Shown: positions 1 through 7,562 of the stretch, piece by piece
Numbering within the stretch: position 1 is the first letter of the stretch
Layout: the number at the start of each line of letters is the position of its first letter
IMG/VR virus record: IMGVR_UViG_3300038360_000092
Span: 1 to 20,202 of that record
Strand: one strand, 5' to 3'
Source of the DNA: a virus
Length of the DNA stretch: 20,202 nucleotides
Notes under the pieces: generated by a model
What the model saw: only the letters and a program-made list of their open reading frames with translations
What the model was told of the DNA's origin: nothing
The model's database searches: none
Made by a program: the position numbers and the translations under genes

Positions 1-1
1 G

Positions 2-484
2 CCCGAGGCTCGCGTGCCGGCGGAGGCCATCGACTCGCCGAATGATTCGGTTCAGCAGATGTCCGAAACGCTCAAGCGAGTTACCCAGCCGGCCAAGCCG
101 TGGAAATGGAACTGGACGGTAACAGAACTCGACCACGGGACGAGGGAATGGACGACATCCAAGGAAGATGTTAGCCCGTCGATCATGGACGCCCTTTACG
201 GCTTGCCGAGCAACTCCGAGATGTTTTGCGGCGTGCCCCCCGGCTGCCTTCACGTGACAGGATGTGAGGCGACATTCCGTATCGAGCACGGCGAGGTGGA
301 TGTCAACGTCAGTATGCTAGAAGTGGCCTGCTCGTCGAGAAAGAACGGCGCGGCTCTGCTACACGAAACCTATCCTATCTGGCCCCGTGCTAGTTTTTGC
401 GAGATATTTCCGGGTGAGCATAACATTGTTGAGGTACAGCGGATAGTTATGCGGGCACCCGGTCGGACGGGAGGCTTGCCGTGA
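2..484 (+). CDS. Hypothetical protein, 5' end possibly outside the window
   Basis: The first visible start is GTG at 14, giving 156 residues, but the frame is open back to base 2, so the true start may lie to the left of the window. I do not recognise the family. The product is soluble-looking, with no membrane segment or signal peptide. It is rich in Trp near residues 30-50 (KPWKWNWTV) and has scattered Cys residues. Its stop overlaps the GTG of the next gene by four bases, which suggests translational coupling. It lies just upstream of the portal gene, where terminase genes usually sit, but nothing in it resembles a terminase ATPase or nuclease. Function unknown. Confidence 0.55.
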   Translation, partial: PEARVPAEAIDSPNDSVQQMSETLKRVTQPAKPWKWNWTVTELDHGTREWTTSKEDVSPSIMDALYGLPSNSEMFCGVPPGCLHVTGCEATFRIEHGEVDVNVSMLEVACSSRKNGAALLHETYPIWPRASFCEIFPGEHNIVEVQRIVMRAPGRTGGLP

Positions 485-768
485 AGCAACATGCAGCCCC
501 GGTTGTATTCGACCCCAGCAACCTCACCGAAGAGCAAGAGGAAACGGTTATGCGAATAGTTTCCGCGGCGATGATGACCCGCAATGAAATCATCGAGATG
601 TTCGTACAGATTACTGTAAACATGGACCGGTTTAAGGTAAATACATTACGGGCGGCCAAGGCCATAAACGCCTTTTGTGCTGCCCAGAAAAAAGCCGAAC
701 GGAGCACCCAGGGCAAGCGGAAACGCGGGCTACGGAATACGTACAGCGGAGGACCGCAACTTAGCTAG
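481..768 (+). CDS. Small hypothetical protein upstream of portal
   Basis: This encodes 95 residues from a GTG start, chosen because GGGAGG at 469-474 sits six bases upstream and the start overlaps the previous stop by four bases. The middle (about residues 17-65) is predicted by eye to be helical. The C-terminus is strongly basic (KKAERSTQGKRKRG), which could contact nucleic acid. No family is recognised. An 89-residue ORF runs antisense through it, but the coupling and ribosome site favour this strand. About 90 bases without a gene separate it from the portal gene; they hold only the portal ribosome site. Confidence 0.55.
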   Translation: MKQHAAPVVFDPSNLTEEQEETVMRIVSAAMMTRNEIIEMFVQITVNMDRFKVNTLRAAKAINAFCAAQKKAERSTQGKRKRGLRNTYSGGPQLS

Positions 769-857
769 GATCAGAGACTAAAAGGTAACGACAACCAATA
801 AACCAAAAGTCTGGCGGGAATATCAGACATAACGCGGCAGACCCGCTGGAGGACAGA

Positions 858-2639
858 ATGATTCGACAAGCAGGAGACTGGCTGCGGCGAGTAGTATCGG
901 CCGCGACGGGCTGGGCACCGACCGACGATCGATGGTACGGATCTAGCTGGGCCGGAACCCCGACCCAATCGGGCGTTGCGATCGATGAAGATATCGCGAT
1001 GAGTTATGCGGCCGTGTTTATGGTCGTGTCGAAATATGCGAAGACGATGGCCACGTTACCCGTGCAGGTCCTTGATCGCGTGAGCGACCTGGAGCGACAG
1101 CCGGTCGACCATATACTGAACGACCTATTTACGGTGGAGGCAGCGCCGGACGTTACGGGCTTGACACTTCGCGAAATGCTACAAGCCAACGCCATGCTTT
1201 GGGGGAACGGCTACGCTGAAAAAGTCTTGTCTAACGACCGGTCGGAACTTCGACAACTCATCCCGTTAATGTCGCGAGACGTGACGCCCATGCGGGCCGA
1301 TGACGGGTCGTTGGTGTTCGCACATCGCCCCCCAGGTGGACCGTCCCGCATATTACCCGCAGACCGCGTCTTTCGAGTTCCGGGACTGTCGCTAAACGGC
1401 ATGACAGGCTTGTCTGTGATCGGCTACACTCGCGAAGCCTTGGGGCTTGGCATGGCGGCCACGGAAATGGCGGGCAGCTACTACGGCAATAGCGCGTTTA
1501 TGGGCGGGTTCGTTCAACGCGACCCAGACAAGGAGGTGGGCAAACTGAGCCGGGACGGGGGGGAGCAGCTTATAGCCGACCTGGAGCGCAAATTCAAAGG
1601 AGCCAATAAGGCGTTCGGGATCGGGCTGCTGCGCGAGGGCATGAAGTATAGCCCAGTCCAGATACCACTTGTCGACGCGGAGTTGCTGGCGTCTCGTGAA
1701 GCGTCCGTGATCGACGTGTGCGGGATCTTTGATATCCCGCCGTCAAAAGTTCACCGGCTCAAGGACGGCGGCAAATGGAACAACATGGAAGAACAGGACA
1801 CGGCGTGGGCCAAGGATTCGCTGCGGCCGTGGTGCGTGCGGTTTGAGACAGCCGTGCGGTCGCAATTACTGCCACGAGACAGCAGTCTGTATTTCCGCCA
1901 CAACCTGGCCGGGGTCATGCGTGGTGCCTTCAAAAGCCAGAATGAATCCTTTGCTATCGGTCGGCAGTGGGGCTGGTTTTCGATCAACGATATCCGGAGC
2001 TACCTGGAGTTGAATCCCATCGAGGGCGGCAACACATACCTAGAGCCGATGAATATGGTCCCCGTCGGAGAACCGCGGATTCAAACGACTCCACCACGCA
2101 AGGGCGACGATGGTGAGAAGGGAAGTGAGTTCTTGATGTCGCAAGACGCGTTGTCGGCGGGAGCGAGCAGTGGTGCGTGTGGTACTGCATTGCTTTGCGA
2201 CCTGGCCGATAAGCAGGTCGCCACGTTTGCCCCGTTGGCTCGCGACATAGCTTCGCGTGTCGCAGGCAGGGAAATCAAAGAGGTCACGGCCGCCCTGGCC
2301 CGGCTGGAAAAGACCGGCAAGACAAAGAACTTCGCGGCGTGGCTCGACAAATTCTATACACAGCACGTCGAATATATCGAGCAGTGTTTGCGGCCACTTG
2401 CCGAGGCGTTCAAGGCAGCAACCGGCCGAGATTTACAATCGCTGCCGGCAGATGTCGCCGGGGCGTACGCCGAATCGAACCACGACACCCTAATGGCGAT
2501 TGCCGAGGATCCGGCAAGGATGTCCGGCGTGCTCGACACCTGGAAAAAAACCAAAGCAGATGCCCTTGCGGCCGGTATCGTCCGGCTGCTCGAAGAGTCG
2601 ATGAAATCAGAGTCACCAACCCCGACGAATAAGGAATGA
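858..2639 (+). CDS. Phage portal protein, HK97 family, with long C-terminal extension
   Basis: The portal forms the dodecameric ring at one capsid vertex through which DNA is packaged and ejected, and it nucleates head assembly. Residues 1-405 follow the HK97-type portal pattern: an N-terminal segment with SYAAVFMVVSKYAKTMATLP, then a GNGYA motif near 117, FDIPPSKV at 291-298, NMEEQDTAW near 309 with the usual Pro-Trp (SLRPWCVRFE), and GWFSINDIR followed by NPIEGG near residue 390. At 593 residues it is well above the roughly 400-450 usual for the family. Residues 407-593 form an added, mostly helical domain with a Trp-Leu-Asp-Lys-Phe-Tyr patch. GGAGG at 852-856 precedes the ATG. The stop overlaps the protease start in ATGA. 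Confidence 0.93.
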   Translation: MIRQAGDWLRRVVSAATGWAPTDDRWYGSSWAGTPTQSGVAIDEDIAMSYAAVFMVVSKYAKTMATLPVQVLDRVSDLERQPVDHILNDLFTVEAAPDVTGLTLREMLQANAMLWGNGYAEKVLSNDRSELRQLIPLMSRDVTPMRADDGSLVFAHRPPGGPSRILPADRVFRVPGLSLNGMTGLSVIGYTREALGLGMAATEMAGSYYGNSAFMGGFVQRDPDKEVGKLSRDGGEQLIADLERKFKGANKAFGIGLLREGMKYSPVQIPLVDAELLASREASVIDVCGIFDIPPSKVHRLKDGGKWNNMEEQDTAWAKDSLRPWCVRFETAVRSQLLPRDSSLYFRHNLAGVMRGAFKSQNESFAIGRQWGWFSINDIRSYLELNPIEGGNTYLEPMNMVPVGEPRIQTTPPRKGDDGEKGSEFLMSQDALSAGASSGACGTALLCDLADKQVATFAPLARDIASRVAGREIKEVTAALARLEKTGKTKNFAAWLDKFYTQHVEYIEQCLRPLAEAFKAATGRDLQSLPADVAGAYAESNHDTLMAIAEDPARMSGVLDTWKKTKADALAAGIVRLLEESMKSESPTPTNKE

Positions 2640-3571
2640 TTATAATGGCTGCACGTAACCCCGTAGACGTAGCGTCCGCACAACTGGACCTCCACCGCAT
2701 TCGCACGGCCCCGTGGGCGATGCTCGAAACGGCGTTCCCGGCGTTGTGCCAGGCGGCCACCGTTCGGGTCGAGATCGCAGAGGAACCGGCCGAACCGTCC
2801 CTCTTCGCCGAGTCCCCGGGGCCCGCCCAGGCGGCGATTCCCCGGCTGCCCAAGACTTCCGGGCAGGCGGCCGTAATACCGATTCGCGGTGTGATTGGCC
2901 AACACCGGGGCGGCGACTATTGGGCAGGCACGTACACGGAAGTGCTGTCGGCGCAGATCGCCCGACTTGTGGCCGATCCGGCTATCGGCTGTATTCTCCT
3001 GGACATCGACTCACCGGGCGGGATCGTCTACGGCACCCCGGAACTGGCCGAGCAGATCTTGGCGTTCCGGGATCTAAAACCGATCTACGCGGTGGCGAAC
3101 GGTATGGCGGCGTCGGCCGCTTACTGGATAGCGTCGGCCGCCACAAAGGTGTTTGTCACGCCGTCGGGCGAAGTGGGCTCAATCGGCGTTTGGAATTCCC
3201 ACTGGGACTGGTCGAAGGCGCTCGAACAAGAGGGCGTCGACGTAACCATGATCCACGCGGGTAAATACAAAATCGAGGGCCACCCCTACGCGCCGCTGCC
3301 TGAAGAGGCCAGGGAGGAAATGCAACAGTCGGTCAACCGGTATCACGACATGTTTCTTGGAGCCGGGGCTAAAGGCCGGGGTACTACCAAGGCCACGGTT
3401 CGCGAGACATTCGGGAAGGGGCGGCTACTCGGAGCCGAGGCAGCCAAGGCGGCGGGCATGGTCGACGGGATCGCAACCGTCAACGACGTTTTGGCGGCGG
3501 TACTGAAACCCCGGAATGCGCGACAGTCTGCCGCTTTGGGCCTGTCGGCCAGGGCGGCGGGTGTGGAATAG
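2636..3571 (+). CDS. Head maturation protease, S49 (SppA-like) peptidase
   Basis: This is a serine protease of the SppA/phage protein C type. In phages of this kind it cleaves the capsid scaffold (delta) domain inside the prohead. It has DIDSPGG at residues 123-129, the nucleophile region NGMAASAAYW with Ser160 as the likely catalytic serine, and HAGKYKIEGHPY, where Lys210 or Lys212 would be the partner lysine. Its 311 residues suit phage S49 proteases. There is no signal peptide, so it should act in the cytoplasm, unlike cellular SppA. The start at 2636 overlaps the portal stop by four bases; ATG at 2645 is an alternative. The position between portal and capsid is classic for this role. Confidence 0.92.
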   Translation: MIIMAARNPVDVASAQLDLHRIRTAPWAMLETAFPALCQAATVRVEIAEEPAEPSLFAESPGPAQAAIPRLPKTSGQAAVIPIRGVIGQHRGGDYWAGTYTEVLSAQIARLVADPAIGCILLDIDSPGGIVYGTPELAEQILAFRDLKPIYAVANGMAASAAYWIASAATKVFVTPSGEVGSIGVWNSHWDWSKALEQEGVDVTMIHAGKYKIEGHPYAPLPEEAREEMQQSVNRYHDMFLGAGAKGRGTTKATVRETFGKGRLLGAEAAKAAGMVDGIATVNDVLAAVLKPRNARQSAALGLSARAAGVE

Positions 3572-3579
3572 GAGCAAAC

Positions 3580-3801
3580 GTGACCACGCAATTAACCGAA
3601 CGACAAGCCCGAGTAGTCGAGACCATTCGGAATTACACCGACACCCACGGCTACGGGCCTGCGGTGCGGGACTTGGCAGATGAGTTGGGTATCTCCTCGG
3701 CTGGCGCACAGAGGCACCTGGACGCACTGAGACGCAAGGGCGCGATCACCCGGACGCCGGGTGTGGCTCGATCGTTGCGGGCGTGCGCCCCCACGACGTA
3801 G
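3580..3801 (+). CDS. Stand-alone LexA-type winged-helix DNA-binding protein
   Basis: This encodes 73 residues from GTG at 3580, with AGGAG at 3570-3574 five bases upstream. It matches the N-terminal DNA-binding domain of LexA almost end to end: LTERQARVVETI, then HGYGPAVRDLADELG (helix 2), ISSAGAQRHLDAL (recognition helix) and RRKGAITRTPGVARSL (wing). The LexA autoprotease domain, including its Ser-Lys pair and Ala-Gly cleavage site, is absent, and the stop codon comes right after the wing. It therefore cannot respond to RecA by self-cleavage. It lies within the head genes and immediately before the structured capsid leader, so it may regulate late genes locally or act at host LexA sites. Its target is unknown. 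Confidence 0.85.
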   Translation: MTTQLTERQARVVETIRNYTDTHGYGPAVRDLADELGISSAGAQRHLDALRRKGAITRTPGVARSLRACAPTT

Positions 3802-3943
3802 CCCCTCTTCGGGTGGCGTTAACATAAAAATACCTATGCAAGAATTCAGAAGTGGGTAAACTACAACCTGAAACATGGCACGCGGTCTGACCGGGGCAAA
3901 GCCCCCGAATCAATCGCGGACGCAACGACGTTCTTTCGGTCGC

Positions 3944-4019
3944 AAAGCCGGCCGGCAAACGTCCCTACCGGACTCAGAACTTTATTTTGAGCCGTCGGGG
4001 TCTTGCCGGCCGGCTTTTT
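3944..4019 (+). terminator. Long hairpin with T-run, terminator or attenuator
   Basis: A 15-base perfect inverted repeat, AAAGCCGGCCGGCAA at 3944-3958 and its complement at 4003-4017, runs into TTTTT at 4015-4019. Further pairing closes the inside: CCC 3963-3965 with GGG 3998-4000, CGG 3969-3971 with CCG 3992-3994, and CTCAGAA 3973-3979 with TTTTGAG 3985-3991 (one G-U) around a CTTTA loop. It looks like an intrinsic terminator with an elaborate arm. It ends only 36 bases before the capsid ATG, so transcripts from upstream must read through it. Confidence 0.7.
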
Positions 4020-4020
4020 G

Positions 4021-4052
4021 CTTGCGCTTTCCCTGATGGCGGAAAGCGTAAG
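4021..4052 (+). promoter_or_regulatory. Hairpin covering the capsid ribosome-binding region
   Basis: CTTGCGCTTTCC at 4021-4032 pairs with GGAAAGCGTAAG at 4041-4052 over 12 bases (one G-U) around an eight-base loop, CTGATGGC. The 3' arm contains the only purine-rich ribosome-site candidate (GGA at 4041-4043) and ends three bases before the ATG at 4056. The folded form should hide the ribosome site; unfolding or a bound factor would expose it. The functional meaning is inference. Confidence 0.6.
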
Positions 4053-4055
4053 ATC

Positions 4056-5432
4056 ATGACAATCACCGAGATGATCGCCAAGCGGAAAGAGCTTCTGGCC
4101 GTCGCCGCGGCCGTGGGAGAAGAGGGTCAATCCGAAGACGGCGTTACTGACGAGCGGCTGGCCGAGGGGCAAGCGGCCCTAGAGCAAGCCGAAACGTTCA
4201 AGGTTGATATCGAAGCGGCCGAAGCCAGGCGAAGCCAAGGCGAGGCGCTCTTGACCGGTGCGGCGGAGGCGTCCAAGTGGGACAAGCAGCCGCAAAAGCA
4301 GATTTCGGCCCCCGCTCTCTTGACCAACCAGGACCCGCCGGAGAAGGTTGCAAGCGAGCCGGGCGAATTTGCGTCGTTGGGTGAGCGGCTGATGGCCGTC
4401 CGAAACGCCCAGAGTCAGCATCCCACCGAGTGGGACCAACGGCTATTGCCACAGGGTGCGATTTCCGGCGCCGGTGAGACGATCGGTTCCGATGGCGGCT
4501 TCCTTGTCGGTACTGACGAGGCGTCTGGACTGCTGGAGCAGATGTACGCCAACAACCAGATCCTCACGGGCGGCGATGGCTATTCTGGCCCGATGCGTGT
4601 TCCGATTTCTGCCAACTCGAATTCCGTGAAGTTCAAGGCACTGGCACAAACCAGCCGGGCCGACGGCAGCCGCCTTGGTGGAATCCAGGCATCGTGGATC
4701 GAAGAGGCGGGCACAAAGCCCGATACCAAGCCGACCTTCCGTCAGCTTGAGTTGAGCCTGAAGAAGCTGGTCGGTCTGTACTACGCCACCGACGAACTGT
4801 TGCAAGACTCTGCCGCTCTTGAGTCGATGGTCCTTGGTTGGTTTGCCCAGGAATTCGCTTTCAAGGTCCAGGACTCGCTGATCAACGGCACCGGGGCCGG
4901 GGTGCCGCTCGGCATTCTCAACGCCCCCTCGCTGGTTACCGTCGCGAAGGAAACCGGCCAAACGGCGGCCACGATCGTCAAGGAAAACATTGACAAGATG
5001 TGGTCCAGGATGTGGCCGCAGGGGATCGGCAACTCGGTCTGGCTGATCAACCAGCAGGTCTACCCGCAATTGTTCAGCCTGTCGCAAGCCGTAGGCACCG
5101 GGGGCGCTCCGGTTTACCTGCCGCCGGGTGGTCTGTCGGCCAGCCCATTCGGAACCCTGCTCGGACGACCTGTCGTTCCGATCGAGCAGTGCCAGGCGCT
5201 GGGCACCAAGGGCGATATATTCTTCTGCGATTGGTCGCAGATGATGTTCGCCGACAAGGGTGGAATCCAATCCGCGTCCTCGATCCACGTCAAGTTCGTG
5301 AACGACGAGACGGCCTTCCGGTTCGTTTATCGTTGCGATGCCCAGCCGATTTGGGCGTCTGCCTTGACTCCGTTCAAGGGCGGATCGAGTGCGACCATCG
5401 GCCCGTTCATTTCCTTGGCCACCCGCAGCTAA
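4056..5432 (+). CDS. Major capsid protein, HK97 gp5-like
   Basis: This is the main shell protein; it assembles as hexamers and pentamers around the scaffold and is processed by the upstream S49 protease. The start is the ATG at 4056 (458 residues). An in-frame TTG at 3987 would translate the leader hairpins and is unlikely. Residues 1-about 80 are charged and helical, like the delta scaffold domain that is removed in maturation. From about residue 135 the sequence shows HK97-fold hallmarks: GSDGGFLVGTDEASGLLEQM, a SWIEEAGTKPDTKPTFRQLEL beta segment, YYATDELLQDS, and INGTGAGVPLGIL, followed by a C-terminal DWSQMMFADKGGI region with HVKFVNDETAFRF. The exact cleavage site cannot be assigned from sequence alone. 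Confidence 0.95.
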   Translation: MTITEMIAKRKELLAVAAAVGEEGQSEDGVTDERLAEGQAALEQAETFKVDIEAAEARRSQGEALLTGAAEASKWDKQPQKQISAPALLTNQDPPEKVASEPGEFASLGERLMAVRNAQSQHPTEWDQRLLPQGAISGAGETIGSDGGFLVGTDEASGLLEQMYANNQILTGGDGYSGPMRVPISANSNSVKFKALAQTSRADGSRLGGIQASWIEEAGTKPDTKPTFRQLELSLKKLVGLYYATDELLQDSAALESMVLGWFAQEFAFKVQDSLINGTGAGVPLGILNAPSLVTVAKETGQTAATIVKENIDKMWSRMWPQGIGNSVWLINQQVYPQLFSLSQAVGTGGAPVYLPPGGLSASPFGTLLGRPVVPIEQCQALGTKGDIFFCDWSQMMFADKGGIQSASSIHVKFVNDETAFRFVYRCDAQPIWASALTPFKGGSSATIGPFISLATRS

Positions 5433-5475
5433 CAACCGATTCGAGCCAGCGATGGCCATATAAGGAGTTTCGACA

Positions 5476-5985
5476 ATGACAAGTCAACTTTCACTGCCTG
5501 AGAAATTCAAGATCGTCAACATTGCCCCCTCGGCAACCGGGACGGGTGTAGTCTATGACGCCGTGTGTTGCAAGACCGCCCATAAAGTGTGGTTCATCAT
5601 CACGCAGCTATACGTTGCCGACACAGACATCACGTTCAGTCTGGTCGAGGGCACCGACGTTGCGATGGGCACAACCTCCGCCGTCACTAAGGCGTTTCCC
5701 GTCTGGTACAACGCCGACGTGGCAGCGGCCACAACCGGAGCGGCTGCGACAACCGAGATCGACGGGCTCACCCTGATTACCAGTGGTGCGTCTCACGAGT
5801 TCGACACGTCGGCTGGCAAGAGCCAGATGTGCATTATCGAGTGGGACCCGGCCAAGCACACGTCCGGCTACGATTGCATCCAGGTTGCCGACGCTGGCGG
5901 AAACGCCAGCAACTACGTGACTGGAATCGCAATCGTGGAGACGCGATTTCCGGGAGCCAATCCTCCGTCCGTCGTGATCGACTAG
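5476..5985 (+). CDS. Capsid-associated hypothetical protein (possible decoration protein)
   Basis: This encodes 169 residues, with AAGGAG at 5462-5467 eight bases before the ATG. It is rich in Thr, Ala, Val and Asp, with alternating beta-like segments (KVWFIITQLYVADTDITFSLVEG), no membrane segment and no catalytic motif, as expected of a small beta-rich virion surface protein. It directly follows the capsid gene, the usual place for a decoration or cement protein. Its central pattern, where a beta strand runs into a TGTA/MGTTSAV-like segment, faintly recalls the genes at 9771 and 10334, but the similarity is too weak to claim homology. Confidence 0.7.
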   Translation: MTSQLSLPEKFKIVNIAPSATGTGVVYDAVCCKTAHKVWFIITQLYVADTDITFSLVEGTDVAMGTTSAVTKAFPVWYNADVAAATTGAAATTEIDGLTLITSGASHEFDTSAGKSQMCIIEWDPAKHTSGYDCIQVADAGGNASNYVTGIAIVETRFPGANPPSVVID

Positions 5986-5994
5986 GGGTATAGG

Positions 5995-6789
5995 ATGCTG
6001 TTTGTAGTAACCGGTTCGCCACGATCTGGCACCCGCTACGCATCGCGTTTGCTGGCCGCGACGGGTCTTCCGTGCGATCACGAGAAGACCCTGCGGCCGC
6101 GTACGCTGATTGTGGATGTTGCAATGTGGCCGAAGCTGGATATTGGCGAGTCAAGCTGGATGGCATGGTGCCTATTGCCTTTAATGGTCGGGCACCGTGT
6201 CCCGGTGTTGCACACGATCCGTAACCCGTGGAGCGTGATCGACTCGCTGACAAACCGCAACCATATTCTGAACCCGTTAATCGACAGCGATTCGAGTTTA
6301 CAGAGCGTACGAGAGGTAATCAACGCTTATCTGCCCGACCTATTCGGCAGGGAGCAGCGGGTGGATAGGGCAGCCGCGTTGGTGCTTGGCTGGAATCGCT
6401 TGATTGAAGAAAACCAGCCCGAGCGGCTTGTGTACTACGTCGACAGACTTGACACGCCGTCCGTCCGAAAACTGCTGGCCCACGTGGGCGCACACAACGT
6501 CTCCGACGAGAAGATCACGGCGGCTCTCGACGAGGTGAGCAAGTCGACCAATTCGGGATACACGGTAGACAAAGTGCCCGGTATCAGTGATCCCGACGTG
6601 GCCGCATGGGTCGGGCAGTACGCAAAAGATAACGACGTTGGCAAGATAACGACCTGCAAGATTCGTGACGTTGCGGCACGAGAGACCCCCGAACAGTTGG
6701 TCGAACGGATGGACCCGGAGTTAGCCGAACAAGTCAACGAATACGCCCGCATGCACGGCTACCCGTGCTACGAACTTGTGACCGCATAG
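5995..6789 (+). CDS. Sulfotransferase-family protein
   Basis: Sulfotransferases move a sulfuryl group from PAPS to a hydroxyl or amine of a glycan, protein or small molecule. Both nucleotide-binding signatures are present: the 5'-phosphosulfate loop TGSPRSGTRYASRLL (residues 6-20, with R10-S11-G12-T13), and the 3'-phosphate motif HTIRNPWSVIDSL (residues 73-85, with R76 and S84 in the expected spacing). Its 264 residues suit a single domain; the acceptor part is not recognisable. There is no signal peptide, so it would act in the cytoplasm. The start is ATG at 5995, nine bases after the previous stop. A metabolic enzyme directly among capsid-decoration genes is unusual. The acceptor could be a virion protein, a sugar or a host molecule; unknown. 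Confidence 0.85.
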   Translation: MLFVVTGSPRSGTRYASRLLAATGLPCDHEKTLRPRTLIVDVAMWPKLDIGESSWMAWCLLPLMVGHRVPVLHTIRNPWSVIDSLTNRNHILNPLIDSDSSLQSVREVINAYLPDLFGREQRVDRAAALVLGWNRLIEENQPERLVYYVDRLDTPSVRKLLAHVGAHNVSDEKITAALDEVSKSTNSGYTVDKVPGISDPDVAAWVGQYAKDNDVGKITTCKIRDVAARETPEQLVERMDPELAEQVNEYARMHGYPCYELVTA

Positions 6790-6797
6790 GAAAACCA

Positions 6798-7523
6798 ATG
6801 CCTGATCGAATCGACTCACGAAGCGAAAACGGGTACATCCGTTTTTTCGATACCTCGACGGGCGACACCGTGGACGTATTAACCGGTGGCCCGAAGATCA
6901 TTCAGAACTTCTGGACGCCGTCTGAGATGTACACCGATTCGGCGGTCAACAGCAGCACCTCGGTAATTGCCAACGGCGTCTGCACGATCACGACCGGCAC
7001 GGCCGACAACGATGATCACGACTTTACGAGCGGGCTGATCTTCGACCCATCGAAAGGTTTGACGGCGGAGTGCCGGGCCGCGTTGGGTGACGTTGACCAG
7101 ACCGCGTTTAATTTCGGTTTCTCCGACGCAATCACCGAGGCCGCCGACAAGATAGCCTGCACGTCATCCGCTGGCACACTTACCAGCAACGCCACCGATT
7201 GCGCGTTATTTTACTACGATGCCGACGACACGACCGACCGAGTGAAGGCCGTAGCTGTCAACACGGGCACGGACGGGACGGTGATCACTGCCAGTTCCGC
7301 GGCTCTCGTGGACGCTGCCTATCACCGATACAAGGTCGAGATCGATCCGGCAGGAAACTGCAAATTCTACTACGACAACGTTCTGGCGGGAACCACGTCC
7401 GCTGGTGTTGCTACTACGGCAACGCTTTGTGCTTACTGCGCACTGATCAATCACCCGTCCGCCGGGGCGGCTGCCGATACGGTGGCGCTCCGCTACATGC
7501 ACGCATGGCAGTGGATCGCCTAA
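6798..7523 (+). CDS. Beta-rich structural protein, possible concanavalin-like fold
   Basis: The start is ATG at 6798, which has AGGA at 6788-6791 and follows the previous stop by eight bases; an upstream in-frame start at 6765 would overlap the sulfotransferase. Its 241 residues have no membrane segment. Features such as YHRYKVEIDPAGNCKFYYDN, and a C-terminal RYMHAWQWIA, resemble strands of concanavalin A-like (laminin-G type) jelly rolls found in phage surface proteins. I infer this from pattern only. It probably belongs to the head-decoration block. It could also be a host-glycan binding protein. Confidence 0.6.
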   Translation: MPDRIDSRSENGYIRFFDTSTGDTVDVLTGGPKIIQNFWTPSEMYTDSAVNSSTSVIANGVCTITTGTADNDDHDFTSGLIFDPSKGLTAECRAALGDVDQTAFNFGFSDAITEAADKIACTSSAGTLTSNATDCALFYYDADDTTDRVKAVAVNTGTDGTVITASSAALVDAAYHRYKVEIDPAGNCKFYYDNVLAGTTSAGVATTATLCAYCALINHPSAGAAADTVALRYMHAWQWIA

Positions 7524-7562
7524 CAACTCACCACCCCATCGCTAACAAAGGAAAACCCTGAG

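Larger units (their letters stand above)
3802..4055 (+). promoter_or_regulatory. Non-coding structured leader upstream of the capsid gene
   Basis: These 254 bases between the LexA-like gene and the capsid gene are the longest gene-free stretch in an otherwise packed cassette. The first part has an AT-rich patch (about 3818-3835) and a short perfect hairpin at 3893-3905 (GGGGC, loop AAA, GCCCC). The second part holds the two strong hairpins listed separately. I looked for sigma70-like promoter boxes and found no convincing pair. The density of inverted repeats suggests a leader RNA that controls capsid expression. This is read from base pairing only. Confidence 0.6.

Noticed and set aside
3802-3943. 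Sigma70-type promoter in the capsid leader
   Set aside because: A TAAACT box at 3857 has no matching -35 at the right distance; other AT-rich patches are no better.
3987-4055. Upstream TTG start for the capsid protein
   Set aside because: It would add 23 residues encoded by two hairpins and has no ribosome site; ATG at 4056 fits the delta domain start.
3580-4055. LexA (SOS) box near the LexA-like gene
   Set aside because: No clear GTTC-N7-GTTC or CGAAC-N4-GTTCG type site was found by eye in the leader.
4443-5459. 338-residue ORF on the minus strand across the capsid gene
   Set aside because: It is antisense to a clear HK97 capsid protein, rich in Arg/Gly/Leu as expected of a shadow frame, with no recognisable domain.
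6765-6797. Earlier start for the gene at 6798
   Set aside because: It overlaps the sulfotransferase gene and lacks the AGGA site that precedes the ATG at 6798.
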